From Fulvimarina endophytica (lineage in GTDB: Bacteria; Pseudomonadota; Alphaproteobacteria; Rhizobiales; Rhizobiaceae), in assembly GCF_003403015.1 (NCBI RefSeq), contig NZ_QURL01000001.1, positions 496,001-560,000 of the forward strand: a stretch of DNA of 64,000 bases, given 5' to 3'. How positions within the stretch are numbered: position 1 is the stretch's first letter; each line of letters begins with the position of its first letter. The position numbers and the translations under genes are program-made. Of the stretch, positions 48,105 through 58,023 are shown one piece after another. The notes beneath the pieces were generated by a model. It saw only the letters and a program-made list of their open reading frames with translations. It had not been told where the DNA came from and did no database searches.

Positions 48105-49338
48105 AGTCCTTCGTCAGATCGCAGGTGTAGACGGTCCAGCATCCGTCCGCGAGACCGATATCGACCTTGATCTCGATCGTATCGCGCTTCATCACCGCAC
48201 TCGCGGCCGCTTCAGCATAATCGGGATCACGTTCTCCTTCGAACGCGACGCGCACCTCGCCGAACGAAATGGCGAGCCGGTCGCGATCCGCAGGCTCGCC
48301 GGCCTTGCCGACGGCCATGACGACTCGGCCCCAATTGGCGTCCTCTCCGGCGACCGCGGTCTTGACCAGGGGCGAATTGGCAATCGACATGGCGATCCGC
48401 TTGGCCGACGCGTCGCTCTGCGCACCTTCGACCGTGACGACGATCTCCTTTCGCGCGCCTTCGCCGTCCCGCGCGACCTGGCGTGCGAGCTGGAGACACA
48501 GATCGCAAAGGGCGCTGCGGAAGTCCGAAAGTCGCGGATCGCTCCCATCGGAAATCGCGGGGCACCCCCGCGCCTCGGCCCGACCGGTCGCAAAGAAGAG
48601 GAGCGTATCGGAGGTCGAGGTGTCCCCGTCGATCGTCGTCGAATTGAAGCTCGGCGCCACGGCCTCCTTCAGCATCGCCTGAAGGGCCGCCGAGGAAATC
48701 GGAGCATCGGTCGCAAGGAAGGAGAGCATGGTCGCCATGTCGGGCGCGATCATGCCGGCACCCTTGGCGATGCCGTTGATGCGGACCTCGACGCCGTCGA
48801 TCGACGCGGTGCGCGTCAGAAGCTTCGGATAGGTATCCGTCGTCATGATGGCGTCCGCGGCATCGCGCCAGCGCTCGGCAGAGGCTTCCTTCACGAGGCC
48901 GCCGAGAAGATGGGTGAACTTCTTCGCGTCGAGAGGCTCACCGATGACGCCTGTCGAGGCAAGGAAGACTTCGTCGGGCTTGCAGCCGACCGCCGCCGCC
49001 GTAGCCTCGGCCGTCGCACGGGTCGATTCGCGCCCGTTCTTGCCTGTGAAGGCATTGGCATTGCCGGAATTGACGATGAGCGCCCTCGCCCGGCCGCCCG
49101 AGAGATTTTGCCGGCAGACCTCCACCGGCGCGGATGCGCATTTCGACGTGGTCAGAACGCCGGCGACGGCCACCGGCTCATCGAAGACCATGACCAACAG
49201 ATCGGTGCGTCCCGCATACTTGATGCCGGCTTGGGCGGTCGCGATCCGCACCCCTTCGATACCGGGAACATCCGGGATCGAAGCCGGGGCGAGCGGCGAA
49301 ACATGGGGCGCGGCTTTGGAAGCTGATTTGGTCGACAT
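48073..49338 (-). CDS. argJ: Bifunctional ornithine acetyltransferase / N-acetylglutamate synthase
   Basis: Arginine synthesis by acetyl cycling: transfers acetyl from N-acetylornithine to glutamate. 421 residues, made as a precursor that cleaves itself before the nucleophile Thr203 in [14 protein letters not shown]. The oxyanion residues TG (LASTGVIGE) and the C-terminal substrate region ([14 protein letters not shown]) are in place. Whether it also uses acetyl-CoA cannot be told from sequence. Downstream of the peptidyl-prolyl isomerase gene by 122 bases. Confidence 0.96.
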   Translation of the reverse strand: MSTKSASKAAPHVSPLAPASIPDVPGIEGVRIATAQAGIKYAGRTDLLVMVFDEPVAVAGVLTTSKCASAPVEVCRQNLSGGRARALIVNSGNANAFTGKNGRESTRATAEATAAAVGCKPDEVFLASTGVIGEPLDAKKFTHLLGGLVKEASAERWRDAADAIMTTDTYPKLLTRTASIDGVEVRINGIAKGAGMIAPDMATMLSFLATDAPISSAALQAMLKEAVAPSFNSTTIDGDTSTSDTLLFFATGRAEARGCPAISDGSDPRLSDFRSALCDLCLQLARQVARDGEGARKEIVVTVEGAQSDASAKRIAMSIANSPLVKTAVAGEDANWGRVVMAVGKAGEPADRDRLAISFGEVRVAFEGERDPDYAEAAASAVMKRDTIEIKVDIGLADGCWTVYTCDLTKDYVAINGDYRS

Positions 49339-49460
49339 CGGTTCGGTCCGTTCGAGACTCGGGCGATGGAAGGATCGTCTTCCCGAGACCTTCCTTCGAG
49401 GGCTGGCGATCCCGGCGGGCAGCGGCGAAGGCGCGAGGCGTTCGCCGTGCCCTATCCGCG

Positions 49461-50384
49461 TCAGTTGGCGCCTGTAGCCGAGGGCTGCTCTGCGGGCGAC
49501 GCGGCATCGCCGCCGGCTTCAGCACCGGCTGGTGCGTTCGCGCGGGACGCCATCTCGTCCATCCGCTGCTTGATGTCGGGATCGACATAGGTGACGCCGA
49601 GCTCCTCGCGAGCCTCTCCCACCAGCGAGACGTATTTCTCCTGGAGAACGGCGCGGCGAACCTGGTCCTCGACCTCCTCGAAGGTCGGCGGCTCGGCCTG
49701 TCGCTTTTCCTCGACCTTGATCACATGCCAGCCGAATTGCGTTTCGACGGGGTCGGTGGTGAACGATCCGGGCTCGAGCGCGAAGGCTGCGGCCTCGAAG
49801 GGCGGCACCATCTGCCCGGCCGAGAAGAAGCCGAGATCCCCGCCATTGCCGCCGGTCGGACCCTTGGACCGCTGGCGTGCGAGTTCGGCGAAATCGGCAC
49901 CGTCCTGCAGTTCCTTGATGACCGCGCGGGCATCGGCCTCGTTGTCGAGAAGGATATGCCGGGCATGAACCTCCTCGACGGGCTCCATCGCCGAGATTTC
50001 CTTGTCGTAACGAGCACGGACCTCCTCGTCGCTGACGGTCTCGACGCCTTCCTTGGCGAAATAGGCGTTGTGAAGCGTCCGCTCCTTGAGGAAATCGATC
50101 GTCGCGGCCGTCTTCTCGTCGTCCTGCATGGACGCCTTTTCCGCCTCGAGGGCGAGCGCCTTGATGTCGATGAGGGCTGCGAGAACCGCAAGCTTGCGCT
50201 GCTCTTCCGGAAGGCGCTGGAAGTCGGCCCCGATTTCGCTCTGAGCGGCGGCGAGGTCAGCTTCGGTGATGTCCTCGTCACCGATCGTCGCGACGACCGT
50301 CGACTGGGCATAGGCGGACACGCTGGAGAGAAGCGCGAATGCGACCGATGCGGCTATGACGCCGAGGCGTTTCGTTGTGGCCAT
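49461..50384 (-). CDS. Exported parvulin-type peptidyl-prolyl cis-trans isomerase
   Basis: 307 residues. A Sec signal peptide (residues 1-25, ending AYAQ), a SurA_N-like helical region, then a parvulin domain ([52 protein letters not shown]). The last 30 residues are Ala/Gly/Pro-rich and disordered. A periplasmic folding helper; it sits opposite secA, which matches a role in export. The ATG at 50382-50384 is chosen because the signal peptide begins there. Confidence 0.93.
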   Translation of the reverse strand: MATTKRLGVIAASVAFALLSSVSAYAQSTVVATIGDEDITEADLAAAQSEIGADFQRLPEEQRKLAVLAALIDIKALALEAEKASMQDDEKTAATIDFLKERTLHNAYFAKEGVETVSDEEVRARYDKEISAMEPVEEVHARHILLDNEADARAVIKELQDGADFAELARQRSKGPTGGNGGDLGFFSAGQMVPPFEAAAFALEPGSFTTDPVETQFGWHVIKVEEKRQAEPPTFEEVEDQVRRAVLQEKYVSLVGEAREELGVTYVDPDIKQRMDEMASRANAPAGAEAGGDAASPAEQPSATGAN

Positions 50385-50695
50385 GATCGGATGTCGTCCT
50401 CGTGGTAATGGTCGGTTCCGTTGCCACGGAGCGAAGACGAGAAGCACCCGATCCGGCGCCGAAAGAACCGCTCGAAGCGGGACGTGCGGGGGGTGGGGCT
50501 CGCATTCGAAGCGCCGTTGACATCGGTTGGGGGCACTCTTATCTCTCGCCCGTCCCGAAAGTCCAGTCGCCTTCGGATTAAGTTTCGCCAAGGCTTTGCA
50601 CATGGCCGGAACCGGGTCGATACGAGAGCGCGGCGGCCGGGCTCGGTCCGGCGCTGAAGGCCGGTCAATCGCAACTGATCGAGAAGGACTGGTTC
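50385..50695. other. Divergent promoter region of secA and the peptidyl-prolyl isomerase gene
   Basis: 311 bases without a gene. Besides the secA promoter at 50517-50545 I see no further clear element. Short frames across it are shadows. Confidence 0.5.
50517..50545 (+). promoter_or_regulatory. Candidate sigma-70 promoter of secA
   Basis: Perfect -35 box TTGACA at 50517-50522, 17-base spacer, then TATCTC at 50540-50545. The predicted start near 50552 leaves a secA leader of about 145 bases. Confidence 0.55.
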
Positions 50696-53434
50696 ATGCT
50701 GGGTTTCGGCGGAATCGCACGCAAACTGCTTGGTTCGTCGAACGACAGGCTCGTGAAGAAAAACCGGCACGTGATCGATGCGATCAACGCGCTGGAGGAC
50801 GAATTCGCTCAGCTGAGCGACGACCAGCTTCGGGCCAAGACGGATGAATTCCGCTCGCAGATCGCGGACGGCAGAAAGCTCGACGATCTGCTCGTCCCGG
50901 CCTTCGCGGTGGTTCGCGAGGCGTCCAAGCGGACCCTCGGCCTTCGTCACTTCGACGTGCAGGTCATCGGCGGCGTCGTTCTTCACAACGGCAATATCGC
51001 GGAGATGAAGACCGGTGAGGGCAAGACCCTCGTCGCGACCCTCGCCGTCTACCTCAATGCGCTCGAGCAGAAGGGCGTTCACGTCGTTACCGTGAACGAC
51101 TATCTCGCCAGCCGTGACGCGGCCGAGATGGGCCGGCTATACCGCTTCCTCGGACTGACCACGGGCGTGATCGTTCACGGCCTCAGCGACGCCCAGCGCC
51201 GCGAGGCCTATGCCTGCGACGTGACCTACGGCACCAATAACGAACTCGGCTTCGACTATCTGCGCGACAACATGAAGTATGAGCGCGCCCAGATGGTCCA
51301 GCGCGGCCATCACTACGCGATCGTCGACGAAGTGGATTCGATCCTCATCGACGAGGCGCGCACGCCGCTGATCATTTCCGGGCCGCTCGACGACCGGTCC
51401 GACCTCTACATGACGCTCGACGGCTTCATTCCGGAGCTTACGCCGGAGGATTACGAACTCGACGAGAAGGCGCGCAGCGTCACCTTCACCGAAGACGGAA
51501 CCGAGAAGCTGGAGCGTCTGCTCGAAGCTGCCGGCCATCTCGAAGGCGCCTCGCTCTACGATATCGAGAATGTTGCCATCGTCCATCACGTGAACAACGC
51601 GCTGAAGGCCCACAAGCTGTTCCAGCGCGACAAGGACTACATCGTTCGCGGCGACGACGTCGTGATCATCGACGAGTTCACCGGCCGCATGATGCCCGGC
51701 CGCCGCTTCTCCGAGGGTCTGCACCAGGCTCTCGAAGCCAAGGAGAAGGTGACGATCCAGCCCGAGAACCAGACGCTGGCCTCGATCACCTTCCAGAACT
51801 ATTTCCGCATGTACGACAAGCTGTCCGGCATGACGGGTACGGCGCAGACCGAAGCGGCGGAATTCGGTGACATCTACGGGCTCGACGTGATCGAGGTCCC
51901 GACCAATCTTCCGATCGCGCGTATCGACGAGGACGACGAGGTCTACCGGACCTTCGAAGAGAAGTTCAAGGCGATCAGCATCGAGATCCTCGAGGCACAC
52001 GAGCGTGGTCAGCCGATCCTCGTCGGCACGACCTCCATCGAGAAGTCCGAACTTCTTGCCGAACGCCTGCGCAAGGATGGCCTCAAGAACTTCAAGGTTC
52101 TCAACGCACGCCATCACGAGGAAGAAGCCGGCATCGTCGCGCAGGCCGGCGTGCCCGGTGCCGTGACGATCGCGACCAACATGGCCGGACGCGGAACCGA
52201 CATCCAGCTCGGCGGCAATCCGCAAATGCGGATCGACAACGAACTCGGCGACATGCCCGAGGGTCCGGACCGGGCGAAGGCGGAAGCGGCGATCCGTGCC
52301 GAAATCGCCGTCCTGAAAAAGCAGGCCATCGAGAATGGTGGACTCTACGTTCTCGCCACCGAGCGCCACGAGTCCCGACGAATCGACAATCAGCTGCGTG
52401 GCCGCTCCGGACGCCAGGGCGATCCCGGCCGTTCGAAATTCTTCCTTTCGCTCCAGGACGACCTGATGCGGATCTTTGGGTCCGATCGCATGGACGGCAT
52501 GCTTCAGAAGCTCGGACTCAAGGAGGGCGAGGCGATCGTCCATCCCTGGATCAACAAGGCGCTGGAACGGGCTCAGAAGAAGGTCGAGGCGCGCAACTTC
52601 GACATCCGTAAGAACCTCCTGAAATACGACGACGTGATGAACGATCAGCGTCGCGTCGTCTTCGATCAGCGCGTCGAGCTGATGGAGGCGACCCCGCAGG
52701 AGGTCGCCGAGACGACGACGGACATGCGTCACGACACGATCAACCATCTGGTCAAGCGACACATCCCGGAGCGCAGCTATCCCGAGCAGTGGACGACGAG
52801 CGAACTGTGGGACGAGGTGCGCGAGACGCTCAACCTCGATCTGCCGATCGTCGAATGGGCGAACGAGGAGGGTGTCGCCGAAGACGACATCCGCGAACGC
52901 CTGACGGAGGCGGCCGACCGGTATGTCGCAGAGAAGACCGAGCGGTTCGGCGACGACATGATGGCCTATATCCAGCGCTCGCTCGTCCTCCAGACGATCG
53001 ACGGGCTCTGGCGCGAGCATCTCGTCAATCTCGATCACCTGCGTTCGGTGGTCGGCTTCCGTGGCTATGCCCAGCGCGATCCGCTGAACGAGTACAAGTC
53101 CGAGGCCTTCGAGCTCTTCCAGTCGATGCTCGCCAATATGCGCGAACGCGTGACGACGCAGGTGATGCAGGTCGAAGTCGTCCAGCAGCAGAACCCACAG
53201 CGCGACCTGCAGCCGCCGCAGGAAATGCAGGCGCATCACTTCGACGCGACGACGGGTGAAGACGAGATGAGCGACGGCGCGCAGCGCCTGACCGCCAATT
53301 TCACGCCTGCCGCGGCCGACGGCCTGCGCACCAATCCCGACTCGCCGGACGAATGGGGTCAGGTCGGGCGGAACGAACTCTGCCCCTGCGGATCGGGCAA
53401 GAAGTTCAAGCACTGCCACGGTGCCTACGTCTGA
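50696..53434 (+). CDS. secA: Preprotein translocase ATPase SecA
   Basis: Motor of Sec-dependent export. 912 residues. NBD1 with Walker A MKTGEGKT at 104-111 and [18 protein letters not shown]; the preprotein cross-linking domain; NBD2 with [10 protein letters not shown] and the [18 protein letters not shown] region; helical scaffold and wing; a Gln/Pro-rich linker; and a C-terminal SEC-C zinc motif with Cys896, Cys898, Cys907 and His908, which binds SecB. ATG with AAGGA seven bases upstream. Monocistronic with its own terminator. Confidence 0.98.
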   Translation: MLGFGGIARKLLGSSNDRLVKKNRHVIDAINALEDEFAQLSDDQLRAKTDEFRSQIADGRKLDDLLVPAFAVVREASKRTLGLRHFDVQVIGGVVLHNGNIAEMKTGEGKTLVATLAVYLNALEQKGVHVVTVNDYLASRDAAEMGRLYRFLGLTTGVIVHGLSDAQRREAYACDVTYGTNNELGFDYLRDNMKYERAQMVQRGHHYAIVDEVDSILIDEARTPLIISGPLDDRSDLYMTLDGFIPELTPEDYELDEKARSVTFTEDGTEKLERLLEAAGHLEGASLYDIENVAIVHHVNNALKAHKLFQRDKDYIVRGDDVVIIDEFTGRMMPGRRFSEGLHQALEAKEKVTIQPENQTLASITFQNYFRMYDKLSGMTGTAQTEAAEFGDIYGLDVIEVPTNLPIARIDEDDEVYRTFEEKFKAISIEILEAHERGQPILVGTTSIEKSELLAERLRKDGLKNFKVLNARHHEEEAGIVAQAGVPGAVTIATNMAGRGTDIQLGGNPQMRIDNELGDMPEGPDRAKAEAAIRAEIAVLKKQAIENGGLYVLATERHESRRIDNQLRGRSGRQGDPGRSKFFLSLQDDLMRIFGSDRMDGMLQKLGLKEGEAIVHPWINKALERAQKKVEARNFDIRKNLLKYDDVMNDQRRVVFDQRVELMEATPQEVAETTTDMRHDTINHLVKRHIPERSYPEQWTTSELWDEVRETLNLDLPIVEWANEEGVAEDDIRERLTEAADRYVAEKTERFGDDMMAYIQRSLVLQTIDGLWREHLVNLDHLRSVVGFRGYAQRDPLNEYKSEAFELFQSMLANMRERVTTQVMQVEVVQQQNPQRDLQPPQEMQAHHFDATTGEDEMSDGAQRLTANFTPAAADGLRTNPDSPDEWGQVGRNELCPCGSGKKFKHCHGAYV

Positions 53435-53442
53435 GACAGACA

Positions 53443-53475
53443 AGCGCCGGGAGCCCCCTCGCTCCCGGCGCTTTC
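53443..53475 (+). terminator. Rho-independent terminator of secA
   Basis: Perfect 11-base stem AGCGCCGGGAG / CTCCCGGCGCT with an eight-base loop and a short T-run, starting nine bases after the secA stop. Confidence 0.88.
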
Positions 53476-53510
53476 ACATCTGAGGCTGTGTCGGCGAAAT
53501 CGAGACGTCC

Positions 53511-54287
53511 TCAGCCTGCCAGGATCTCGAGCGCGGCGTCATGAAGTTCCTGCGTTGCCGCCGCGACGAGATGACCGCCCTCCTCCATCCGGCCGCCTTC
53601 CCAGTTCGTGACGATGCCGCCGGCCCGCTCGATGATCGGGATCAGTGCGACGATGTCGTAGGGTTTGAGGTCGCGCTCGACCACGAGATCGGCGTGCCCC
53701 GCCGCCAGCATGCAGAACCCGTAGCAGTCCGTTCCGAACCGCGTGAGCCGTGTTCGCTCTTCGAGGGCCTCGAACCTATCCCTCACATCTCCTGTGAAGT
53801 GACGCGGCGAGGTGCTGAACATCACCGCGTCCTCGATGCGACGGGTCTGCCGGACGTTGAGCGCCGTCGCGTAGGAATTGCGGACGAGTTCCGCGCCCCA
53901 AGGACCGGCGAGATACCGCTCGCCGGTAAAAGGCTGCGACATGATGCCGGCGACCGCCCGACCGTTCTCGATGAGGCCGACCAGCGTCCCCCAGAGCGGC
54001 ACGCCCGAGATGAAGAGCCGCGTCCCGTCGATCGGGTCGATGACCCAACGCCGGGCGCCCGAGCCGTCCGCTCCGTATTCCTCGCCGAGGATCGCGTCCT
54101 GCGGATAGGCGTTGCGAATGGTCTGACGGATCGCGCGCTCGGCGGCACGGTCTGCTTCGGTCACGGGATCGAAGCCCTCGTCGAGCTTGTTGTCGACCCC
54201 GATCTGCCGGCGAAACAGAGGCATGGTCGCAGCATCGGCCGCTTCGGCCACGGAGAGAAGAAAGTCGCGGTCGTCGAACTCGGGCAT
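53511..54287 (-). CDS. hisN: Inositol monophosphatase family protein, probably histidinol-phosphatase HisN
   Basis: 258 residues. Metal-binding motifs of the IMPase superfamily are complete: GEEYG, WVIDPIDGTRLFISGVPLWG and KPYDIVALIPIIERAGG. The phrase IDGTRLFISG...GTLVGL is characteristic of HisN, which makes histidinol in alphaproteobacteria and actinobacteria. No other his genes are near, so an inositol phosphatase role remains possible. The ATG at 54285-54287 starts the conserved part. Confidence 0.88.
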   Translation of the reverse strand: MPEFDDRDFLLSVAEAADAATMPLFRRQIGVDNKLDEGFDPVTEADRAAERAIRQTIRNAYPQDAILGEEYGADGSGARRWVIDPIDGTRLFISGVPLWGTLVGLIENGRAVAGIMSQPFTGERYLAGPWGAELVRNSYATALNVRQTRRIEDAVMFSTSPRHFTGDVRDRFEALEERTRLTRFGTDCYGFCMLAAGHADLVVERDLKPYDIVALIPIIERAGGIVTNWEGGRMEEGGHLVAAATQELHDAALEILAG

Positions 54288-54339
54288 CGTCTGTTCCGTC
54301 CTTGAGGAGCGCAGTCGCTGGATGATCGGGAGAGCGGGA

Positions 54340-55344
54340 TCAGTTCGCAAGAACCGGGCGCACCGTACCGACCTCCGCTCCCTTCCAGTTCCGCAGCGTG
54401 GTGACGGCGAGTTCGTCGTAGATCGCGGCGAGATCGGGTTGGGTGCTTCGCAAGGCGTGCGCGATGACCGCAGCGGCGAGAGCTTCGGCCGCGCGGGTCG
54501 CACCGTCGTCGATCTTCAGGGCGAAACCGAGCCCGAGTTCCGGGATCGCGCCGCAATAGACACCGTCGGCTCCCGTCTTCGCGAAGACGCGGCCGGGCGC
54601 TGCCTCCATCAGCCGGAGACAGGCCCTCTTCGTGCCGGACATTTCCCAGCGATGCTCCATGCACGCGGCGATCAGCCGGGAGCCGGCCTTCGCCCGCCCG
54701 GCATCGACGCCCTCGCCCGTGACGAGCTTGGCGAAGCCGTGGGCGAAGCGCCTCAGCGGGGCGGCATAGGTGGGTATGGAACACCCGTCCGTGCCGCACA
54801 CATCGGCACCGAGCCGCGTCTCCGTCAGGTCCTCGATCGCCTGACGGGCTCGCACCTGAACGGGGTGATCGCCGGAGACGTAGCCTCTCGTGTCCTCGCC
54901 TTCGTGCAAGGCGGTGCAGAGGAAGCCCGCATGCTTGCCAGAACAGTTGTTGTGAAGCTGCGTCGGATTTTCGCCGGTCTTCGCCAGATCGATCGCCACC
55001 GGCAGATCGAACGGCCAGTGGCATCCGCATTCGAGCGCGGAGCCGGAGAGACCGAGGCGCGCGAGCATCCCTTCCGCAAGGGTCGCGTGGCCGGGTTCGC
55101 CGGAGTGAGACGAGCAGGCGAGAGACAGTTCGGCATCGCTCAATCCGTAGCGATCGGCGGCGCCCGTTTCGATGAGCGGCAAGCCCTGAAAGACCTTGAT
55201 GGCCGAGCGCGGAAAGATCGACCTTTCGATATCGCCGGCGCCGGAGACGAGCGATCCGTGGCCGTCGACGACCGCGAACGCGCCCCTGTAGAGGCATTCC
55301 GCGATCCCGCCCCTCGTTGCTTCGATGAGGATTGGATTGGTCAT
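54340..55344 (-). CDS. L-asparaginase of the Rhizobium type II (AnsA-like) family
   Basis: Hydrolyses asparagine to aspartate and ammonia. 334 residues of the Asparaginase_II Pfam family, unrelated to E. coli asparaginases and described in Rhizobium etli. Ser-x-x-Lys-type motif in FPRSAIKVFQGLPLIE, then CSSHSGEP, CGCHWPFD, HNNCSGKHAGFL and CGTDGCSIPTYA, which hold the Cys and Lys residues of the metal/active site. It is 52 bases upstream of hisN on the same strand. It may feed ammonia to the glutamine synthetases encoded in the first 5 kb. Confidence 0.9.
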   Translation of the reverse strand: MTNPILIEATRGGIAECLYRGAFAVVDGHGSLVSGAGDIERSIFPRSAIKVFQGLPLIETGAADRYGLSDAELSLACSSHSGEPGHATLAEGMLARLGLSGSALECGCHWPFDLPVAIDLAKTGENPTQLHNNCSGKHAGFLCTALHEGEDTRGYVSGDHPVQVRARQAIEDLTETRLGADVCGTDGCSIPTYAAPLRRFAHGFAKLVTGEGVDAGRAKAGSRLIAACMEHRWEMSGTKRACLRLMEAAPGRVFAKTGADGVYCGAIPELGLGFALKIDDGATRAAEALAAAVIAHALRSTQPDLAAIYDELAVTTLRNWKGAEVGTVRPVLAN

Positions 55345-55530
55345 GACGATCTCCGGCCTTCGTGCAAACTGACAGTCCCGTCCCTCCCGGTCCTGCCGGA
55401 CCGATCGGATGGGAAATGGTTTCGCTGCCCCAATTGCGGCTCAACGGAGAGATAGTCCTCACGCATCGGGTGCGAGCATGGCCGGGTGCTATACGAGCGC
55501 GCGTTTCCGTTCCACCTCGTTTCCTGTTCG

Positions 55531-56289
55531 ATGAAGATCATACGCACCCTTCTTTTCGTGTTCCTCGCCCTCTTCGTGCTCCCGTCCGCCGTTTCCGCCG
55601 GTCTCTGGTGGCTCGGAGACAATCCTCGCTCCTGGGGCGAGGCGGACTGGTCCTCGGCGCGCGTGCTGCCGGAAGCGGGTGAAAGCCGCGATGCGGCGGT
55701 CTACGTGATGTCGGCCCGCACCGGTGGATTGAAGGGAGCCGTCTCCGTGCACAGCTGGCTCGTCCTCAAGGACGAGGGGGCCGATCGATACGAGCGCTGG
55801 GACGTGGTCGGCTGGGGCATGCCCGTCAGGCAGAACAATTGGGACCCGGACGGGCGATGGTATTCGAACCAGCCGCAGATCGTCGGAGAGGCCCATGGGG
55901 AACTCGCTGCCGATCTCATTCCGCGGCTCAGACAAGCGATCACCGACTACAGATTTTCCAATCGCGGAGACTACCGGATCTTTCCCGGGCCGAACTCGAA
56001 CACGTTCGTCGCCACCGTTCTGCGCGACCTGCCGGGATTTGCGGTGACCCTGCCTGCCCCCGCTGTCGGCCGGGATTATCCCGTGGACGGCGAACTTGCC
56101 TCGCTGGATCGGGCGCGCGGCGAGTTCCGGGCCTCCCTGTTCGGTTATGCCGGGATCGTGCTCGGACGCGCGAGCGGGTTGGAGATCAACGTCCTCGGGC
56201 TCGTCGCCGGCATCAATCCCTTCGATCTGTCGGTGACGATCCCTGCATTCGGCACCTATTCCCTTCTGAACGCGGCAAACTTCGCGTAG
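55531..56289 (+). CDS. DUF3750 family protein with N-terminal signal or membrane segment
   Basis: 252 residues from the ATG at 55531, the first Met before a signal-like helix (MKIIRTLLFVFLALFVLPS). The globular part shows YVMSARTGGLKGAVSVHSWLV, WDVVGWG, YSNQPQIVGEAHG and FPGPNSNTFVATVLR. This pattern (conserved His, Trp, Asn-Ser-Asn) recalls DUF3750 and periplasmic hydrolase-like folds. Function unknown. It has a poor ribosome binding site; a GTG at 55486 is an alternative start. Confidence 0.85.
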   Translation: MKIIRTLLFVFLALFVLPSAVSAGLWWLGDNPRSWGEADWSSARVLPEAGESRDAAVYVMSARTGGLKGAVSVHSWLVLKDEGADRYERWDVVGWGMPVRQNNWDPDGRWYSNQPQIVGEAHGELAADLIPRLRQAITDYRFSNRGDYRIFPGPNSNTFVATVLRDLPGFAVTLPAPAVGRDYPVDGELASLDRARGEFRASLFGYAGIVLGRASGLEINVLGLVAGINPFDLSVTIPAFGTYSLLNAANFA

Positions 56290-56381
56290 AGAGCGAGCGG
56301 GATCGCAGAAAGCTGCGTCGGCCTGCTGGAGCCGTCCGCCATGCGACCGATGGTGCGACGAAGACGAGAAGGAGTGAGGGA

Positions 56382-57329
56382 ATGTATCTGTCGTGCGGCG
56401 ACGCCCTGTTCGACCTGTTCGAGCGGCATGGAGACACGGACATCGCCTCGATCGATCTCGCGGGACGGGTCGGCGGCTCCCCGCTCAACGTCGCTCTCGG
56501 CATCGCCCGTCTCGGCCATGAGGCGAGCTTCTTCACGAAACTGTCCAGCGATGTCTTCGGCAGACGTCTCGCCGGTTTCATGGACGCCGAGCGCATCGAC
56601 CGAAGCTTCTGCATCGCCACGGACCGGCACACGACGCTCGCCATCGTCTCGCTCGATGCGAACGGAACCCCGCTCTACGACTTCTACATCGACGGAACCG
56701 CCGATCGGTCGATCGAAACCTCGGAACTTCCCCCGTCTCTCGACAAGGTCACGGGACTGCATGTCGCCTCATACGCGACCGTCACGGAGCCGACCGCCTC
56801 GGCCCTCTACGACCTGGTCCGGCGCGAGGCCGGTTCGAAATTCGTTTCCTACGACCCGAACATCCGTCTTTCGATCGAACCCGATGTGGATATCTGGCGC
56901 TCCAAGGTCCGCGACTTCGTTCCGCACGCGACTTTGGTCAAGGCGAGCGAAGAGGATCTCGAAATGCTCTATCCGGGCCGTTCGACCGAAGAGATCCAGG
57001 CCGATTGGCTCGACATGGGCGCGGAGGCCGTCGTCGTGACCTTCGGCGGCAAGGGCGCGCGTGCCATGACGCGCTCGGGCATCGACGCCTTCGAGGACAG
57101 CCAGCGGGTCACGGTCGTCGATACGGTTGGCGCCGGTGACACGTTCCAGGCCGGTCTCATCGTCTGGCTGATCGAACACGGCCGCCTGTCGCGCGAGGGC
57201 ATCGCGGGATGCAGCGAGGCCGATATCCACGACATGCTGTCCCTCGCCATGAATGCCGCGGCCATCACCTGCTCGCGCCGCGGCGCCGATTTGCCGCGCA
57301 GGGCAGATCTCGGTCTCGCGCCGCTCTGA
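56382..57329 (+). CDS. PfkB-family carbohydrate kinase (fructokinase-like)
   Basis: 315 residues of the ribokinase fold. GGSPLNVALGIARLGHEASFF is the PfkB N-terminal signature (sugar binding); DTVGAGDTFQAGL near the C-terminus contains the catalytic Asp and anion hole. ATG with GGAGTGAGGG upstream. Most similar in wording to alphaproteobacterial fructokinases. No sugar transporter or regulator adjoins, so the substrate is open. Confidence 0.9.
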   Translation: MYLSCGDALFDLFERHGDTDIASIDLAGRVGGSPLNVALGIARLGHEASFFTKLSSDVFGRRLAGFMDAERIDRSFCIATDRHTTLAIVSLDANGTPLYDFYIDGTADRSIETSELPPSLDKVTGLHVASYATVTEPTASALYDLVRREAGSKFVSYDPNIRLSIEPDVDIWRSKVRDFVPHATLVKASEEDLEMLYPGRSTEEIQADWLDMGAEAVVVTFGGKGARAMTRSGIDAFEDSQRVTVVDTVGAGDTFQAGLIVWLIEHGRLSREGIAGCSEADIHDMLSLAMNAAAITCSRRGADLPRRADLGLAPL

Positions 57330-57389
57330 GACGAAGGGAGGGCGATCTCCGAGCCTCGAAACGATCCTATGCGGCGGTCTCTTCACGCC

Positions 57390-57410
57390 ATGCGACATGC
57401 GACATGCGAC
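57390..57410. repeat. Three tandem copies of a 7-base unit
   Basis: CATGCGA three times in direct succession, in the gap between the sugar kinase and the cytochrome c gene. Likely replication slippage. Confidence 0.8.
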
Positions 57411-57517
57411 GCAGGGGTTCTCCAAACTGTTTCCAGCCTTAACAATCGGCCGCAATTCTTTTGCGCGCCATACACTGGAACGATTGTAAGGACCGGTCTA
57501 TTTCTTCTATTGAGGAC

Positions 57518-57538
57518 GTTGGTCGGGCACAGGCCAAC
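57518..57538 (+). promoter_or_regulatory. Hairpin in the 5' UTR of the cytochrome c gene
   Basis: GTTGGTC / GGCCAAC seven-base stem (one G-T pair) with a seven-base loop, ending seven bases before the GGGAGG ribosome binding site. No further evidence of function. Confidence 0.35.
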
Positions 57539-57556
57539 CGTACTGGGAGGATCAGA

Positions 57557-57961
57557 ATGCGTTATCTCACACTTCTCGCCACGAGCGCCGGACTGGCGCT
57601 GGCACTCGGAATGCCCGCGAAGGCTCAGGATGCCGAAGCCGGCGCGAACGTCTTCAAGCGTTGCCAGGCCTGCCACAAGGTCGGCGAAGGCGCCAAGAAC
57701 GGTATCGGCCCGGAGCTGAACGGCGTCTTCACCGAGAAGCCGGGGGCCGTCGAAGGCTACTCCTTCTCCAGCGCGTTCCAGGAGTGGGCGGCCGACAAGG
57801 ATCAGTGGAACGACGAGTTGATGACCGAGTGGCTCTCCGACCCGCGCGGCACGGTCAAGGGCACGAAGATGGCCTTCGCCGGCCTGAAGAAGCCCGAGGA
57901 AATCGCCAACGTCATCGCCTATCTGAAGACTTACAACGAAGACGGCACGAAGGCGCAGTAA
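57557..57961 (+). CDS. Soluble class I cytochrome c
   Basis: Periplasmic electron carrier. 134 residues: a Sec signal peptide cut after AKA (residue 23), haem attachment CQACH at 36-40, and the axial Met105 in GTKMAFAGLKKPEE. The mature part of about 110 residues with NGIGPELNGVF and a C-terminal VIAYLKTY is typical of the cytochrome c2/c550 (CycA/CycM-like) class. ATG with GGGAGG upstream. A strong terminator follows, so it is a single-gene unit. Confidence 0.95.
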   Translation: MRYLTLLATSAGLALALGMPAKAQDAEAGANVFKRCQACHKVGEGAKNGIGPELNGVFTEKPGAVEGYSFSSAFQEWAADKDQWNDELMTEWLSDPRGTVKGTKMAFAGLKKPEEIANVIAYLKTYNEDGTKAQ

Positions 57962-57989
57962 ACTCGTTCGATCTCGCGACGAACGACCG

Positions 57990-58018
57990 AAGGCGTGGGA
58001 GACCCCCACGCCTTTTTT
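57990..58018. terminator. Terminator between cytochrome c and the convergent thioredoxin-like gene
   Basis: Perfect ten-base stem AAGGCGTGGG / CCCACGCCTT, five-base loop, six T on the plus strand, 29 bases after the cytochrome stop and just before the convergent stop. Confidence 0.9.
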
Positions 58019-58023
58019 GTTGA

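Noticed and set aside
51137-53443. Minus-strand open frame of 768 codons opposite secA
   Set aside because: Antisense shadow of secA; composition typical of the reverse frame.
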